A stretch of DNA of 37,644 bases from Candidatus Cloacimonadota bacterium. GTDB lineage: Bacteria; Cloacimonadota; Cloacimonadia; Cloacimonadales; WRIO01. Below the pieces are notes generated by a model. That model was not told the DNA's origin and searched no databases. It was given only the letters and a program-made list of their open reading frames with translations. This document shows, one piece after another, positions 26,883-35,620 of the stretch (position 1 is the first letter of the stretch; every line of letters starts with the position of its first letter). The position numbers and the translations under genes were made by a program. The DNA is taken from the NCBI GenBank assembly GCA_009777575.1, contig WRLO01000030.1, positions 1-37,644 of the forward strand, written 5' to 3'.

Positions 26883-26909
26883 GGGTGGGGTTTTCAGAGA
26901 GGACTCCGT

Positions 26910-27033
26910 ATTCTCAATTCTCAATTCTTAATTCTTAATTCTTAATTCTTAATTCTCAATTCTTAATTCTTAATTCTTAATTCTTAATTCTCAATTCTAA
27001 ATTCTTAATTCTTAATTCTTAATTCTTAATTCT
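26910..27033. repeat. Heptanucleotide array (AATTCTT/AATTCTC)n
   Basis: About 17 copies of a 7-bp unit, AATTCTT with interspersed AATTCTC. It abuts the stop codon of the giant secreted protein (27034-27036) directly on the 3' side. The tail of that protein (FRIRNLE) has the character of translated repeat, suggesting the array has extended into the gene end. Confidence 0.92.
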
Positions 27034-30000
27034 CTACTCCAAATTCCTTATCCGAAATGGTTCTCCCCTACCACGTGTATAATCTCCCAAATGTTTCACA
27101 TAGAGCAACAAATTATATTCCGCCGCTTCCATAGGATGAAACAATACCGTCACTTTGGCACTTTTACCTATACCTATACTAACAACATCGTCCAAATATA
27201 GAAAATCCGCATCCGGTTCCGTTGCTTCTACAGTAACTGTAAATACAGAACCAAAGTCGATTGTAAATCCTATTTCCAAATGTATGATTTCATCTTCCAG
27301 ATTATCGATAATAAATGATTCCGATAGAGCTTTATCGATCATCGTTTCCCCAAAATGTATCTCCTCTCTGTCAAATACAAATGGATAAGAAATATCAGCA
27401 GCATTTCGGATAAAGATTTGATTATTACCCTCATATATTCCCAGGATTCCTACTAAATTTACCGGAAAATTCGGCACATTACCATAAACACCCATACCAG
27501 CCGTTAATCTCATTATTATTTCTTCGGTAAAATCGCTAACCATTATATTCACTGAACTTGTTGAGGACGCTCCAGGCCATTCTCCGCTGATATGATGGAT
27601 ATTTACCAATGATACCAAAGTACCATTATAACTCTCCTGATTTTCAGGCTCATTGAAATAAGCTAATGACCCCAAAACTGGCTCAGGCATCAGACCAGAA
27701 CCTCTATGCACTACAGACCCTGCTACGACATTTATCTGTAGCTGACCACCGAAAAACTGCAATTCACCAGTTATTTCATATAACTGACCAGACTCGATAA
27801 TAATACTCGGAGTCATATTCGGACTGAAGATATAAATCCCAGCAGTCTCATCTTGGATAAAAAATTCATGCCGAGTGCTACTCAAGACACCACTATTGAC
27901 CAAAGAAACCCCTTGAACCTTGAAGATATAACCATTATAAAGCATTTGCTCAACTGTATTACCCGTTCTTTTTCTAAGATCAGAGATAGGAGTAATACCA
28001 GTGGTAAATCTTTTGATATTAGAAACAACGGATTTGCCAGAGCCATAATAAACAACAATTTGCGTATCAATTCTGGTGCCATTTTCTGAAAAACTACTAG
28101 CTGGAATTATGCCAGTATATTCATTTCCGGCTAAAACCATCGGAATATTTTGTTGAGAAGCTATGCCATCAACACTGTAAATCAAGACTACTTCGTCAAT
28201 GTCGTCTCCGTTATAATCAATGACAGCTGAAATGCTGATGTCAAGACCTATATCGGGTGGAGAAACTATTGGATTGAAATAATCTATTATAGGTGGCATA
28301 TACCCCTGTCTCTTATAAAACTTTAAATGCTCAAAATCTACCTGCGGTGCTGGAATTGGATTATTAAATCGAACTGGATTTTGATTGGGGCGAAAAGTCA
28401 AAAATCTGTTTTGATTGGCAAAATTACTTAATGTAAATACTTCATTGGGGGTATCATAGATTATTTCCCATTGAGCAAGCGTAGAACTATGATTTTCAGC
28501 ATATCCGACGCCAGTTCCACCTGTTCCCGTTGAAATTATATATCTATTGGTAGTGTCATTTATTCTACGAATCGCATAAACATTATCGTATAATAAATCT
28601 ATATACCATACAGAGTCTACTGTCGGGTTTTCTATTTCGTTTACATCAATCGTTGCTGATATATCCCTTGCTCCTAACCATGTTCCTGCTCCCGTACCGC
28701 CGAGATTGTCGACCATTGCATAAACATTTTCTGAATTTGTGATCACATAATAACCCTGAGTTAATTCGCTGAGCGAATCTATTCGACTGAAAATTGCTTC
28801 TACAAAGGGTGGAGGTGGTGTAGTAGAAGTGATGTCATCACTATTTCGGACAAATAACTGATAGCCATCATGATGTGGTAAACTATTGGAAAATTGGCTC
28901 AATATTGCTACTATATCTGCAGGAAAGCTCGGTTCTGCGCTAAACATTGAAGGTACTACTCGCAAAGCTATTGTTCCTGTGCCATCTGTCAAATTTACAC
29001 TTACTGTTCCGCCAGAAGTAGGCCATGTAATATTAGGTGCGAGTTCCACATCCTTTATCTCAATTAAGCTACCTTCATAATTTTCTGCTGTAGAATATGT
29101 TGTAAAATAATTTATTGTATTTGTAAAAGGCTCTGGTTGCGGTATAGTTCCTAAGGGTATGTGAGTAATGGAAAATATTGTAGGAAGAGTTGCTGTTGAA
29201 TGCAATATTTGTAATCTACCATTAAATTGCTCCAAAACACCTTCTACAACATATTCTTCGCCTTCTACTGCATCTGTAAAGCCAGCCACTGTTGTATATA
29301 CTCCTACCCCTCCTGTTGCATCTTGCAAAAAGAAATCTGTCGCTACATTGCTGATCACACCCTCTGAATTTAAAGCAATGCCTTGAATCCTAACTATATA
29401 GCCCTGATATGTAGGCATCCCGTTTGTTAAATTATCTCTCAATTTGATTATCGGAGTAGTCCCTACAAAAAATCTTCTTTCTTCCTCTGATAAAATCGAT
29501 TCTCCAGAACCATATAATACTTTTATTCGATATTCTACCCTAACGCCATTATCAAGCCTAGTGTTATTGCCGTTTAAACTTGCAGGTATTGAGCTTGTAT
29601 ATATCCCACCACCAGAGTTTTGCATTACTATATCATCCTGACTTACTCCGTCTAAAGAATACACTAAATTAACGCTTATACTGCTCGTTCCTGTGTAGGT
29701 AACAGTCGCCGCTATCGATATATCTTGATTGGCTAAAGGAGATATGGTGATCGGTGTGACATCTGATATAACCGGGGTATGGACAATAATTGGGTGAATA
29801 TCTTCTAATCCACGCAAAATGATTTGATTGCCTGTAGGAGTTGCAGTTGACCAAAAATATCCAAGCACGCCTGTGATATTTACTGGCCAATCTGGTTCAT
29901 TTTGAGAACCTATAGCATCTGACGCTTGAAATACTCGTAAGGCTATTTCATCGCTTCCATCAGTTATCATAATATTGGCTGTAGCAGTAGTGGGCCATAT

Positions 30001-32343
30001 ACCTCCCATTACTTTGTCTACATTGTCTATGCCTATCAAACTGCCTGCATATATTTCTCGATTGACTGGATCATTGAAATATTCAGCTGTATTGATAACT
30101 GCATTCGGCATTTGCCCAAGATCAATAACTGAAATATTACCATTGTTGGCGATATTGGCATTTATTTGTATTGACTGATTGAATGCTTCTAATGCTCCAT
30201 TGACTTCTATTGTTCGACCTTCTATTTCAGGTAAATTGATAGCATCTGCTGCTTGTCTAAATACAGCAATACCGGCTGTTTCATCTTGAATATAAAACTC
30301 ATTTCTGGTAGAAAAAAGTATTCTATCATTCATCAAGGCAACGCCTTGTGTTTTAAAAACATATCCCACATAAGCCAAATCTGCTGTGGTGTTACCTGTT
30401 CTATCCCTCAATTTTCGGATTGGGGTTATCCCTGCCAAAAATTTTTGTTCTGCTGAGATGATTGGGGCATTGGTTCCATATAAAACTACTATCCTCATTT
30501 CAAATTTTGCCCCATGTACTAGCTGTGCAGCAGGTATTATCCTTGTATATACATCTCCCACACCTGTCATATCTTCATTGTATTCAGTGTCGTTATGAAA
30601 ATAATGCAAAAAAACAGAAAGTGCTTCACTGCCAGTATAACTCACTGTCGCTGAAATAGTTAAATCCTGGTCTGCTATGGGTGCTTCTGTGATTTGCGTG
30701 ATGTTCGAAATGATTGGAACCTGGGGTGGGTCATAACCTTGGAGTTTGTATAAAACTGGAAGCTGAACTACGGGAGTAGTTGTAACATAATTTCTGAAGC
30801 CATCTGTAGCATTTGCGCCTTGTGCTAATATACGATTTTGAGAAATACTCTGAATGTGATGAGCTACATTTGTTGAATTCCAATTGATAGAAAATCTCTG
30901 ATTATCACTTGTTACTGCGGAGACCATTTCCAAACTCGTTGTGGTGGAACCAGTAAAAGATACATACAGTCCTGTTAATACATTTTGTAAAGTCCAATTT
31001 ACTCCATCAGCGGTTATTTCCCAGACTATTGCTTTATTAGGATTGATTATCTCATTGTTTATTGGTGTTACTGGGACTGTTTGTATCCAATTGCCACTTA
31101 TCTCAGAATTCATAGCTCGCGCATCTCTTGCCACTATCATATAAAAACCCGGTGTCATAGTTTCGGGCGAAACCATTTTCTTGAATGTCCCTTCGACATA
31201 AGTAGGTTCATCTTGAAATTTATAAAGCGTGATTGCTAAATAATTGTTGTTTGCTAGATTAATATTGCTTGATGCAAAATGTCTAAATATAGCTCCTGTC
31301 GCGTTTTGATCATTACCACTTCCAAAAGAGATTTCTCTAGTATTACTTTGAACATTACCCAATCTAAAAACACTTCTTTGGGCATCCCAAGTTATTGTCC
31401 ATCGCGAATTATCGTTTGCAACACTATTTGAGGATGCTGCAAATTCTGTACCATTTGACCCGTTCACATAAATCAATCCAGTTTCATTGAAAATAGAATA
31501 ATGATTGTTTCCAATATTTTCTATTCTCCATACCTGGTTTAACAAAGGATTTTCTATATTTCCAGCTAAATTTGGGAATATTCTGACAGGATATGCTAAA
31601 TTATTTGTAAAATGCTGCATTGCATGAATACCCGCTACTGCATTTGTAGTATTGGCTGGTAAATCAGCAGCAATGATATATCTACCATCCTCTAAACCAT
31701 CTGCTGAGTTCAATCTGACGAAATCGCCTTCTACACCAGATTGTAACCTATACAATGTAATCCCGTAAGCATTGCTAGTTGTACCTTCATCTGCAAGAAA
31801 TCTTGGTGGGTTCATGGTGGGTCTAAATTTAAGAAACCAATCGTTTGCCAAAGCTATATTTTGCACATTGAAAGGATTGATATTTTGAGAGCTGTCGCCT
31901 GTAATTTGCCATATAGAGTTATTACCTATTCCTCCAAATGCGACTTGAGTTAATTCTCTCCAAACTAAAAATTGCTGCATATTTATAGCTCGGACAATTC
32001 TAAATTGATCAGCAGTAGCAGTTCTTTCAATATAATAAACAATATTTTTTTCTGGGTCAGTGATATTATTTGGACTGATGTCATTAGATATGTATTGAGC
32101 CCCGATAGCAATGCCCATAGGAATAACACCAGTTGACATTATCTGCTCATCCGTCATAGCATAAGTCCCTGCTGCCAGAGAGCCAGCTGGAGCATCGAGG
32201 ACAGATGTTATGATATAATATCCAGTTATAATAGGCTCACTGGGATCCATTCTCTCAAATACTCCCTCCACTATAGTATTTTGAGCAGACAAAAGAGAGC
32301 AGAGAAATATCGAGAAAAAAAATAAGCTAAATATCTTTTTCAT
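27034..32343 (-). CDS. Giant secreted multidomain repeat protein (lectin-like, Ig-like and OB-like units)
   Basis: 1769 residues with a signal peptide (MKKIFSLFFFSIFLCSLLSA, cleavage near 20). Four related units start near residues 24, 206, 382 and 1181 with patterns such as VEGVFERM..GYYIIT; they end in yes-type W..N..GLY strands and look like beta-trefoil or lectin-type modules. Three further composite units have an Ig-like part (DISISAVI..YTGIIP) then an OB-like part opening KLRDRTGN..GYVFKTQGVAL..FYIQDETAGI, near 642, 965 and 1454. The latter resemble nucleic-acid-binding-type OB domains of secreted nucleases, but no nuclease domain is present. A final HYDIN/ASH-like domain starts near 1657 (DREEIHFGETMIDKALSESF). 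No sorting domain is recognised. The start follows GGAG and a heptamer leader. Probably an adhesin or cell-surface protein; function not assigned. Confidence 0.75.
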   Translation of the reverse strand: MKKIFSLFFFSIFLCSLLSAQNTIVEGVFERMDPSEPIITGYYIITSVLDAPAGSLAAGTYAMTDEQIMSTGVIPMGIAIGAQYISNDISPNNITDPEKNIVYYIERTATADQFRIVRAINMQQFLVWRELTQVAFGGIGNNSIWQITGDSSQNINPFNVQNIALANDWFLKFRPTMNPPRFLADEGTTSNAYGITLYRLQSGVEGDFVRLNSADGLEDGRYIIAADLPANTTNAVAGIHAMQHFTNNLAYPVRIFPNLAGNIENPLLNQVWRIENIGNNHYSIFNETGLIYVNGSNGTEFAASSNSVANDNSRWTITWDAQRSVFRLGNVQSNTREISFGSGNDQNATGAIFRHFASSNINLANNNYLAITLYKFQDEPTYVEGTFKKMVSPETMTPGFYMIVARDARAMNSEISGNWIQTVPVTPINNEIINPNKAIVWEITADGVNWTLQNVLTGLYVSFTGSTTTSLEMVSAVTSDNQRFSINWNSTNVAHHIQSISQNRILAQGANATDGFRNYVTTTPVVQLPVLYKLQGYDPPQVPIISNITQITEAPIADQDLTISATVSYTGSEALSVFLHYFHNDTEYNEDMTGVGDVYTRIIPAAQLVHGAKFEMRIVVLYGTNAPIISAEQKFLAGITPIRKLRDRTGNTTADLAYVGYVFKTQGVALMNDRILFSTRNEFYIQDETAGIAVFRQAADAINLPEIEGRTIEVNGALEAFNQSIQINANIANNGNISVIDLGQMPNAVINTAEYFNDPVNREIYAGSLIGIDNVDKVMGGIWPTTATANIMITDGSDEIALRVFQASDAIGSQNEPDWPVNITGVLGYFWSTATPTGNQIILRGLEDIHPIIVHTPVISDVTPITISPLANQDISIAATVTYTGTSSISVNLVYSLDGVSQDDIVMQNSGGGIYTSSIPASLNGNNTRLDNGVRVEYRIKVLYGSGESILSEEERRFFVGTTPIIKLRDNLTNGMPTYQGYIVRIQGIALNSEGVISNVATDFFLQDATGGVGVYTTVAGFTDAVEGEEYVVEGVLEQFNGRLQILHSTATLPTIFSITHIPLGTIPQPEPFTNTINYFTTYSTAENYEGSLIEIKDVELAPNITWPTSGGTVSVNLTDGTGTIALRVVPSMFSAEPSFPADIVAILSQFSNSLPHHDGYQLFVRNSDDITSTTPPPPFVEAIFSRIDSLSELTQGYYVITNSENVYAMVDNLGGTGAGTWLGARDISATIDVNEIENPTVDSVWYIDLLYDNVYAIRRINDTTNRYIISTGTGGTGVGYAENHSSTLAQWEIIYDTPNEVFTLSNFANQNRFLTFRPNQNPVRFNNPIPAPQVDFEHLKFYKRQGYMPPIIDYFNPIVSPPDIGLDISISAVIDYNGDDIDEVVLIYSVDGIASQQNIPMVLAGNEYTGIIPASSFSENGTRIDTQIVVYYGSGKSVVSNIKRFTTGITPISDLRKRTGNTVEQMLYNGYIFKVQGVSLVNSGVLSSTRHEFFIQDETAGIYIFSPNMTPSIIIESGQLYEITGELQFFGGQLQINVVAGSVVHRGSGLMPEPVLGSLAYFNEPENQESYNGTLVSLVNIHHISGEWPGASSTSSVNIMVSDFTEEIIMRLTAGMGVYGNVPNFPVNLVGILGIYEGNNQIFIRNAADISYPFVFDREEIHFGETMIDKALSESFIIDNLEDEIIHLEIGFTIDFGSVFTVTVEATEPDADFLYLDDVVSIGIGKSAKVTVLFHPMEAAEYNLLLYVKHLGDYTRGRGEPFRIRNLE

Positions 32344-32349
32344 TAAAAG

Positions 32350-32392
32350 CTCCTTACAAATTACAAATTACAATTTACAAATTACAAATATT
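32350..32392 (-). repeat. 43-nt heptamer leader upstream of the giant protein
   Basis: Five TTACAAA/TTACAAT units directly follow CTCC on the plus strand. Read on the coding strand this is a heptamer array running into GTAAGGAG, the ribosome site, 6 nt before the ATG. The 43 nt are identical to 33721-33763 before metK. Confidence 0.92.
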
Positions 32393-32395
32393 CAG

Positions 32396-32550
32396 TGCCT
32401 AATGCCTAATGCCTAATGCCTAAGTGCCTAATGCCTAATGCCTAATGCCTAATGCCTAATGCCTAATGCCTAATGCCTAATGCCTAATGCCTAATGCCTA
32501 ATGCCTAATGCCTAATGCCTAATGCCTAATGCCTAATGCCTAATGCCTAA
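32396..32550 (-). repeat. Heptanucleotide array (TGCCTAA)22
   Basis: Twenty-two copies of TGCCTAA with a single extra G, the complement of TTAGGCA at 23509-23640. It lies between the stop of metK and the 5' leader of the giant protein, and begins 3 nt after the TTACAAA array. Confidence 0.95.
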
Positions 32551-32557
32551 TCTCTAT

Positions 32558-33715
32558 TTAAAAATATTTATCTGTTATTTCCCATGTAAAATCTGGTAAA
32601 GCTCTCCCAAAATGGCCATAAGCGGCAGTATTTTTGTATATCGGTCTAAGCAGTTTAAGCTGTTTGATAATCCCTTCTGGTGTGAGGTCAAAATTGTCTC
32701 TGATGAGTTTAGCGATAGCGTGGTCGGGAATATGACCTGTGTTAAATGAATTTGCATTCAAGGAGACAGGCTCTGGAACTCCAATAGCATAAGCGATCTG
32801 AATTTCGATTTCGTGCGCTAAACCTGAATTGATAATGTTTTTAGCGATATACCGCGCCATATAAGCGGCAGATCTATCAACTTTGGAAGGGTCTTTTCCC
32901 GAAAATGCACCGCCTCCATGCCTTCCCATCCCGCCATATGTATCGACAATGATTTTTCTGCCAGTCAGTCCAGTGTCAGCGTGCGGACCACCTAAAACAA
33001 ATCTGCCAGTGGGGTTAATATGGAATTTAGTATCTTTGTCGATCATATTTTCCGGAACTATAGGTTTGATCACAAATTTTAAGATGTCCTCTTTGATCTG
33101 CGAAAGCGAGATCTCCGGAGCGTGCTGAGTAGAAATGACAACTGCTTCAACCCTCAATGGGATGTTTTTATCATCATATTCAATAGTAACTTGTGATTTC
33201 CCATCCGGTCTTAAATAATCAATTTTCGGAGCATCAGTAGCCAAACCTTTACGAACTTCTGCAAGCCTTTGCGCTAGCTTGTGCGCAAGATGAATAGGAA
33301 AAGGCATCAAATCGGGAGTTTCGTTCACCGCATAACCAAACATCATACCCTGATCGCCGGCTCCAGCAGCTTTATTATCATTTTTATCGACGCCTAAAGC
33401 AATGTCCGGTGACTGCTTGTCTATCGCCGTAAGAACCGCACAAGTCTGAGCGTCCATCCCATAATCAGCGTGAATATATCCAATGTCATTGATAGTTCTT
33501 CTAACAATATCAGGAATATCAACATAACAGTTTGTAGTAATTTCGCCACCAATCAAAGCCATACCCGTAGTGAGAAAAGTTTCACAAGCAACTCTAGCAA
33601 GATGATCTTTTTCGAGAATAGCATCTAGTATAGCATCTGAAATCTGGTCAGCCATTTTATCTGGATGACCTTCAGTAACCGATTCTGAAGTAAATAAATT
33701 TTTTTCTTTTGACAT
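32558..33715 (-). CDS. metK: S-adenosylmethionine synthetase
   Basis: MetK makes S-adenosylmethionine from methionine and ATP in the cytosol. The 385 residues are full length. [20 protein letters not shown] (11-30) is the ATP and methionine site, with GGEITT near residue 55. [12 protein letters not shown] (about 117) and [19 protein letters not shown] (about 260) are the other two hallmark motifs. GGAG 6-9 nt before the ATG is the ribosome site, and directly upstream of it is the 43-nt heptamer leader shared with the giant protein. Codon use is less AT-biased than in most neighbours, consistent with a highly expressed housekeeping gene. No SAM riboswitch is recognisable in the short leader. 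Confidence 0.97.
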   Translation of the reverse strand: MSKEKNLFTSESVTEGHPDKMADQISDAILDAILEKDHLARVACETFLTTGMALIGGEITTNCYVDIPDIVRRTINDIGYIHADYGMDAQTCAVLTAIDKQSPDIALGVDKNDNKAAGAGDQGMMFGYAVNETPDLMPFPIHLAHKLAQRLAEVRKGLATDAPKIDYLRPDGKSQVTIEYDDKNIPLRVEAVVISTQHAPEISLSQIKEDILKFVIKPIVPENMIDKDTKFHINPTGRFVLGGPHADTGLTGRKIIVDTYGGMGRHGGGAFSGKDPSKVDRSAAYMARYIAKNIINSGLAHEIEIQIAYAIGVPEPVSLNANSFNTGHIPDHAIAKLIRDNFDLTPEGIIKQLKLLRPIYKNTAAYGHFGRALPDFTWEITDKYF

Positions 33716-33720
33716 GAAAA

Positions 33721-33763
33721 CTCCTTACAAATTACAAATTACAATTTACAAATTACAAATATT
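33721..33763 (-). repeat. 43-nt heptamer leader upstream of metK
   Basis: CTCC, five TTACAAA/TTACAAT units and TATT, identical over 43 nt to 32350-32392. On the coding strand it runs straight into GTAAGGAG and the metK start. Confidence 0.92.
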
Positions 33764-33797
33764 TGAGGACGCAGATTTTTTTCTGTGTCACTTATAT

Positions 33798-34051
33798 CGT
33801 CGTTGCGAGGTTCCTTCTTGCTATACTCACGAAGCAATCTCCGTGTCACTTCGACCGTCCTTGCGTGTCACTCCGCCCGTCGTTGCGAGGTTCCTTCTTG
33901 CTATACTCACGAAGCAATCTCCGTGTCACTATCCCCTATCTCAGACCCCATATCGTAGTGGCGTATTGCTTACGCCTATAGTGTATAATGGACAATACCG
34001 TCGTTGCGAGGTTCCTTCTTGCTATACTCACGAAGCAATCTCCGTGTCACT
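33798..34051 (-). repeat. Dispersed ~52-bp repeats, reverse orientation to 1-363
   Basis: Three near-full copies (33798-33850, 33879-33930, 33999-34051) plus a short truncated one near 33856. Each reads CGTCGTTGCGAGG..CGAAGCAATCTCCGTGTCAC on the plus strand, the complement of the array at the window start. The 403-bp gap 33716-34118 holds these, the metK leader and one hairpin at 33954. Open frames here are repeat translation only, with no gene. Confidence 0.9.
33954..33982 (+). repeat. Palindromic element C (CGTAG + GGCGTA/TACGCC hairpin)
   Basis: CGTAGT leads into GGCGTA (33960-33965), a five-base loop and TACGCC (33971-33976). It begins with CGTAG, as do the A and B palindromes, suggesting a third member of the same class of element. 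Only one copy is seen. Confidence 0.55.
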
Positions 34052-34118
34052 ATCCCAATTCTGCCACCTGCAAGACATTAATTATTAGGGAGGGAAAATA
34101 GGGTGTCACAACAAATCC

Positions 34119-34565
34119 CTATGGCAACCAAGCATCAACGATGACATCTTTAGAGTCATCATTCACCCTAAATCTTTTGTCCCTTAAATCAAACCAATAC
34201 CCCTTCTCAGTTTGGGCAAGGTGATTTGTAGTAGCGACAATGGAAGTGTCTGTTACCGTAAAGGTAAAAATGGAAGTGTCTAAGTCTCTTAAATACTGTG
34301 GTGAAAAACCTCTGAGTTGTGAAAGGTCCATCGCATAAGAATCCCAGCCACTATTAAGTCTGAAAAATTCGTTTGCGCGCATGATTTTTTCGAGTTCCAT
34401 AACGCTGTTTCTAACGATAGCCTCATGTTCTCGAGCTTGTTTAAGCGGTAAAGTGATAGTCAAAGCCACACCGACAATCATAATAATCATCAATAAATCA
34501 ATAATGGTGAATTTGCCTTTTGGCTTTTTTTCTTTTTGATTGATAGTAGCATTATTCTCTGTCAT
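34119..34565 (-). CDS. Type IV pilin / pseudopilin-like protein
   Basis: 148 residues. After a charged leader (MTENNATINQKEKKPKGK) comes the prepilin-type stretch FTIIDLLMIIMIVGVALTITLP (19-40), a hydrophobic helix that assembles pilins or type II secretion pseudopilins after cleavage. The site is unusual: an extra Lys lies between G17 and F19, so position -1 would be Lys, and position +5 is Asp rather than Glu. The globular part ends DVIVDAWLP, reminiscent of the calcium-site end of GspG-like proteins. GGAGG just before the start is strong. No secretion or pilus partner gene is nearby. A TTGACA with a poorly matching second box lies at 34631-34606 on the minus strand. Confidence 0.72.
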   Translation of the reverse strand: MTENNATINQKEKKPKGKFTIIDLLMIIMIVGVALTITLPLKQAREHEAIVRNSVMELEKIMRANEFFRLNSGWDSYAMDLSQLRGFSPQYLRDLDTSIFTFTVTDTSIVATTNHLAQTEKGYWFDLRDKRFRVNDDSKDVIVDAWLP

Positions 34566-34655
34566 TTATCCTCCAAATAAAAATATTTATATTAATTTGA
34601 ACAATTTTTTTAAAGTTATCAAATTTGTCAAGAAAATTTAGAAAAATCGTTTTAA

Positions 34656-34791
34656 GATAAAAGATTCCTCAATAAATTTATTGATGCTATAGAGAAAATC
34701 GCCAGAAAAATGAAGAGAACTGAGCTGACATTTAGTGAAATCAAAGACATCATAGTCATAGTTGACATATTTAATAAAGAAGACACAGCTC
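34656..34791 (+). pseudogene. Possible gene fragment interrupted by an inverted-repeat element
   Basis: After a stop at 34653-34655 the frame reads DKRFLNKFIDAIEKIARK then MKRTELTFSEIKDIIVIVDI and FNKED. This is protein-like, amphipathic and unlike the repeats. It runs into the inverted-repeat element at 34792 and stops in it at 34841. The only ATG (34710) has no good ribosome site. It may be the remnant of a gene cut by the element. The rest of the 534-bp gap (34566-35099) holds the element itself and AT-rich leader. Confidence 0.25.
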
Positions 34792-34966
34792 CATCCCGAA
34801 GGGATCGATCGCTATGTAGAAATAGATGCCCCCCTTCGTGACTTTTTCACCCACTCTGAAGGTGTGGCACAGAGGGATATTTATATACAATGTTGCATAC
34901 CTTCGGCATGCTGGAATGGTGGTGTGGTCAATCGTTTTCTACATAGCGATCGATCCCTTCGGGATG
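34792..34966. repeat. 175-bp element bounded by perfect 31-bp inverted repeats
   Basis: 34792-34822 (starting CATCCCGAAGGGATCGATCG) and 34936-34966 are exact reverse complements. Each also contains the small hairpin ATCCC-GA-AGGGAT. The 113-bp centre has a further palindromic part (ATACCTTCGGCATGC) and no gene. Translated, the ends give HPEGIDRYVE, a peptide I recall from repeat-derived frames in other genomes. The layout is that of a non-autonomous mobile element, but no target duplication is obvious. Confidence 0.8.
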
Positions 34967-35099
34967 AATATGTATTATAAAATTATAAAATAGATATAAT
35001 AACACATTAAATATGAATTGCCACAAAGTCGGCACAGATAAAGGAGACATTATGTCCGAGCTACAAATCAGAGTATAATCAAACCATGATGGAGGAATT

Positions 35100-35603
35100 A
35101 TGCCCACACCAAAACAAAAAGAGCTAATCAACACATTTATATCTCAATTATCAAATGACGCAAAGCAGATTTATGAGCCAGTAGTTGAACATCTGCTTAA
35201 GCTGGGATATGTCCCTAAAAAAGTCAGAGAAAATATTGCTTTCACACACCCTGTCCTCAATAAATATATGGTGAAAATGGGTATCAAAAAAGGCAAACAT
35301 CCAGTTCCATTCCTTGCATTAAGGTTTTCAGCATGTCGAGATTATTCACAGAGATTTGCAGATATAGTTAAGTCTCCAATCAGCAAATATCCACACAAAA
35401 TACCAGGCTGTCTTGAGAATAAATGTAGCTGGTGTCTAGGTGAACCTGAGAGCCATATTTATTCATATACCTTTCCAGACAGTGAGACTAAATACCATTG
35501 CGGTGCTTATGTCCCAGAGATTCCGAATATTTCACTGGATGATGTGCCTGAAATCTTAAAGTTAATCACTGAGCAAGATAAGTATTTTCAAAAATATAGT
35601 TAA
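35100..35603 (+). CDS. Unknown protein with Cys-rich, possibly zinc-binding, C-terminal part
   Basis: 167 residues, family not recognised. The first half is helical and basic (YVPKKVRENIAFTHPVLNKYMVKMGI). The second half has C-x-x-C in ENKCSWCLGEPES, then an aromatic strand SYTFPDSETKYHCGAYV, giving Cys positions that could hold one metal ion. A helix rich in acidic residues ends it. GGAGG 5 nt before the ATG is a strong ribosome site. It is the first of three plus-strand accessory genes separated by exactly 17 nt each. No signal peptide or membrane segment is present. The role is unknown; a regulatory or defence-associated part is only a guess from its neighbours. Confidence 0.6.
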   Translation: MPTPKQKELINTFISQLSNDAKQIYEPVVEHLLKLGYVPKKVRENIAFTHPVLNKYMVKMGIKKGKHPVPFLALRFSACRDYSQRFADIVKSPISKYPHKIPGCLENKCSWCLGEPESHIYSYTFPDSETKYHCGAYVPEIPNISLDDVPEILKLITEQDKYFQKYS

Positions 35604-35620
35604 ATTAAGAAGAACATAAT

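Noticed and set aside
33721..33763. SAM riboswitch before metK
   Set aside because: The leader is a simple heptamer array with no paired helices of any known SAM riboswitch class.
33714..34088. Open frame of 124 codons after metK
   Set aside because: It is translation of heptamer and ~52-bp repeats only, with no ribosome site and no protein-like content.
34762..34980. Open frame giving HPEGIDRYVE-type peptide
   Set aside because: It spans the inverted-repeat element; the same peptide appears on the other strand from the second arm, so it reflects the repeat and not a gene.
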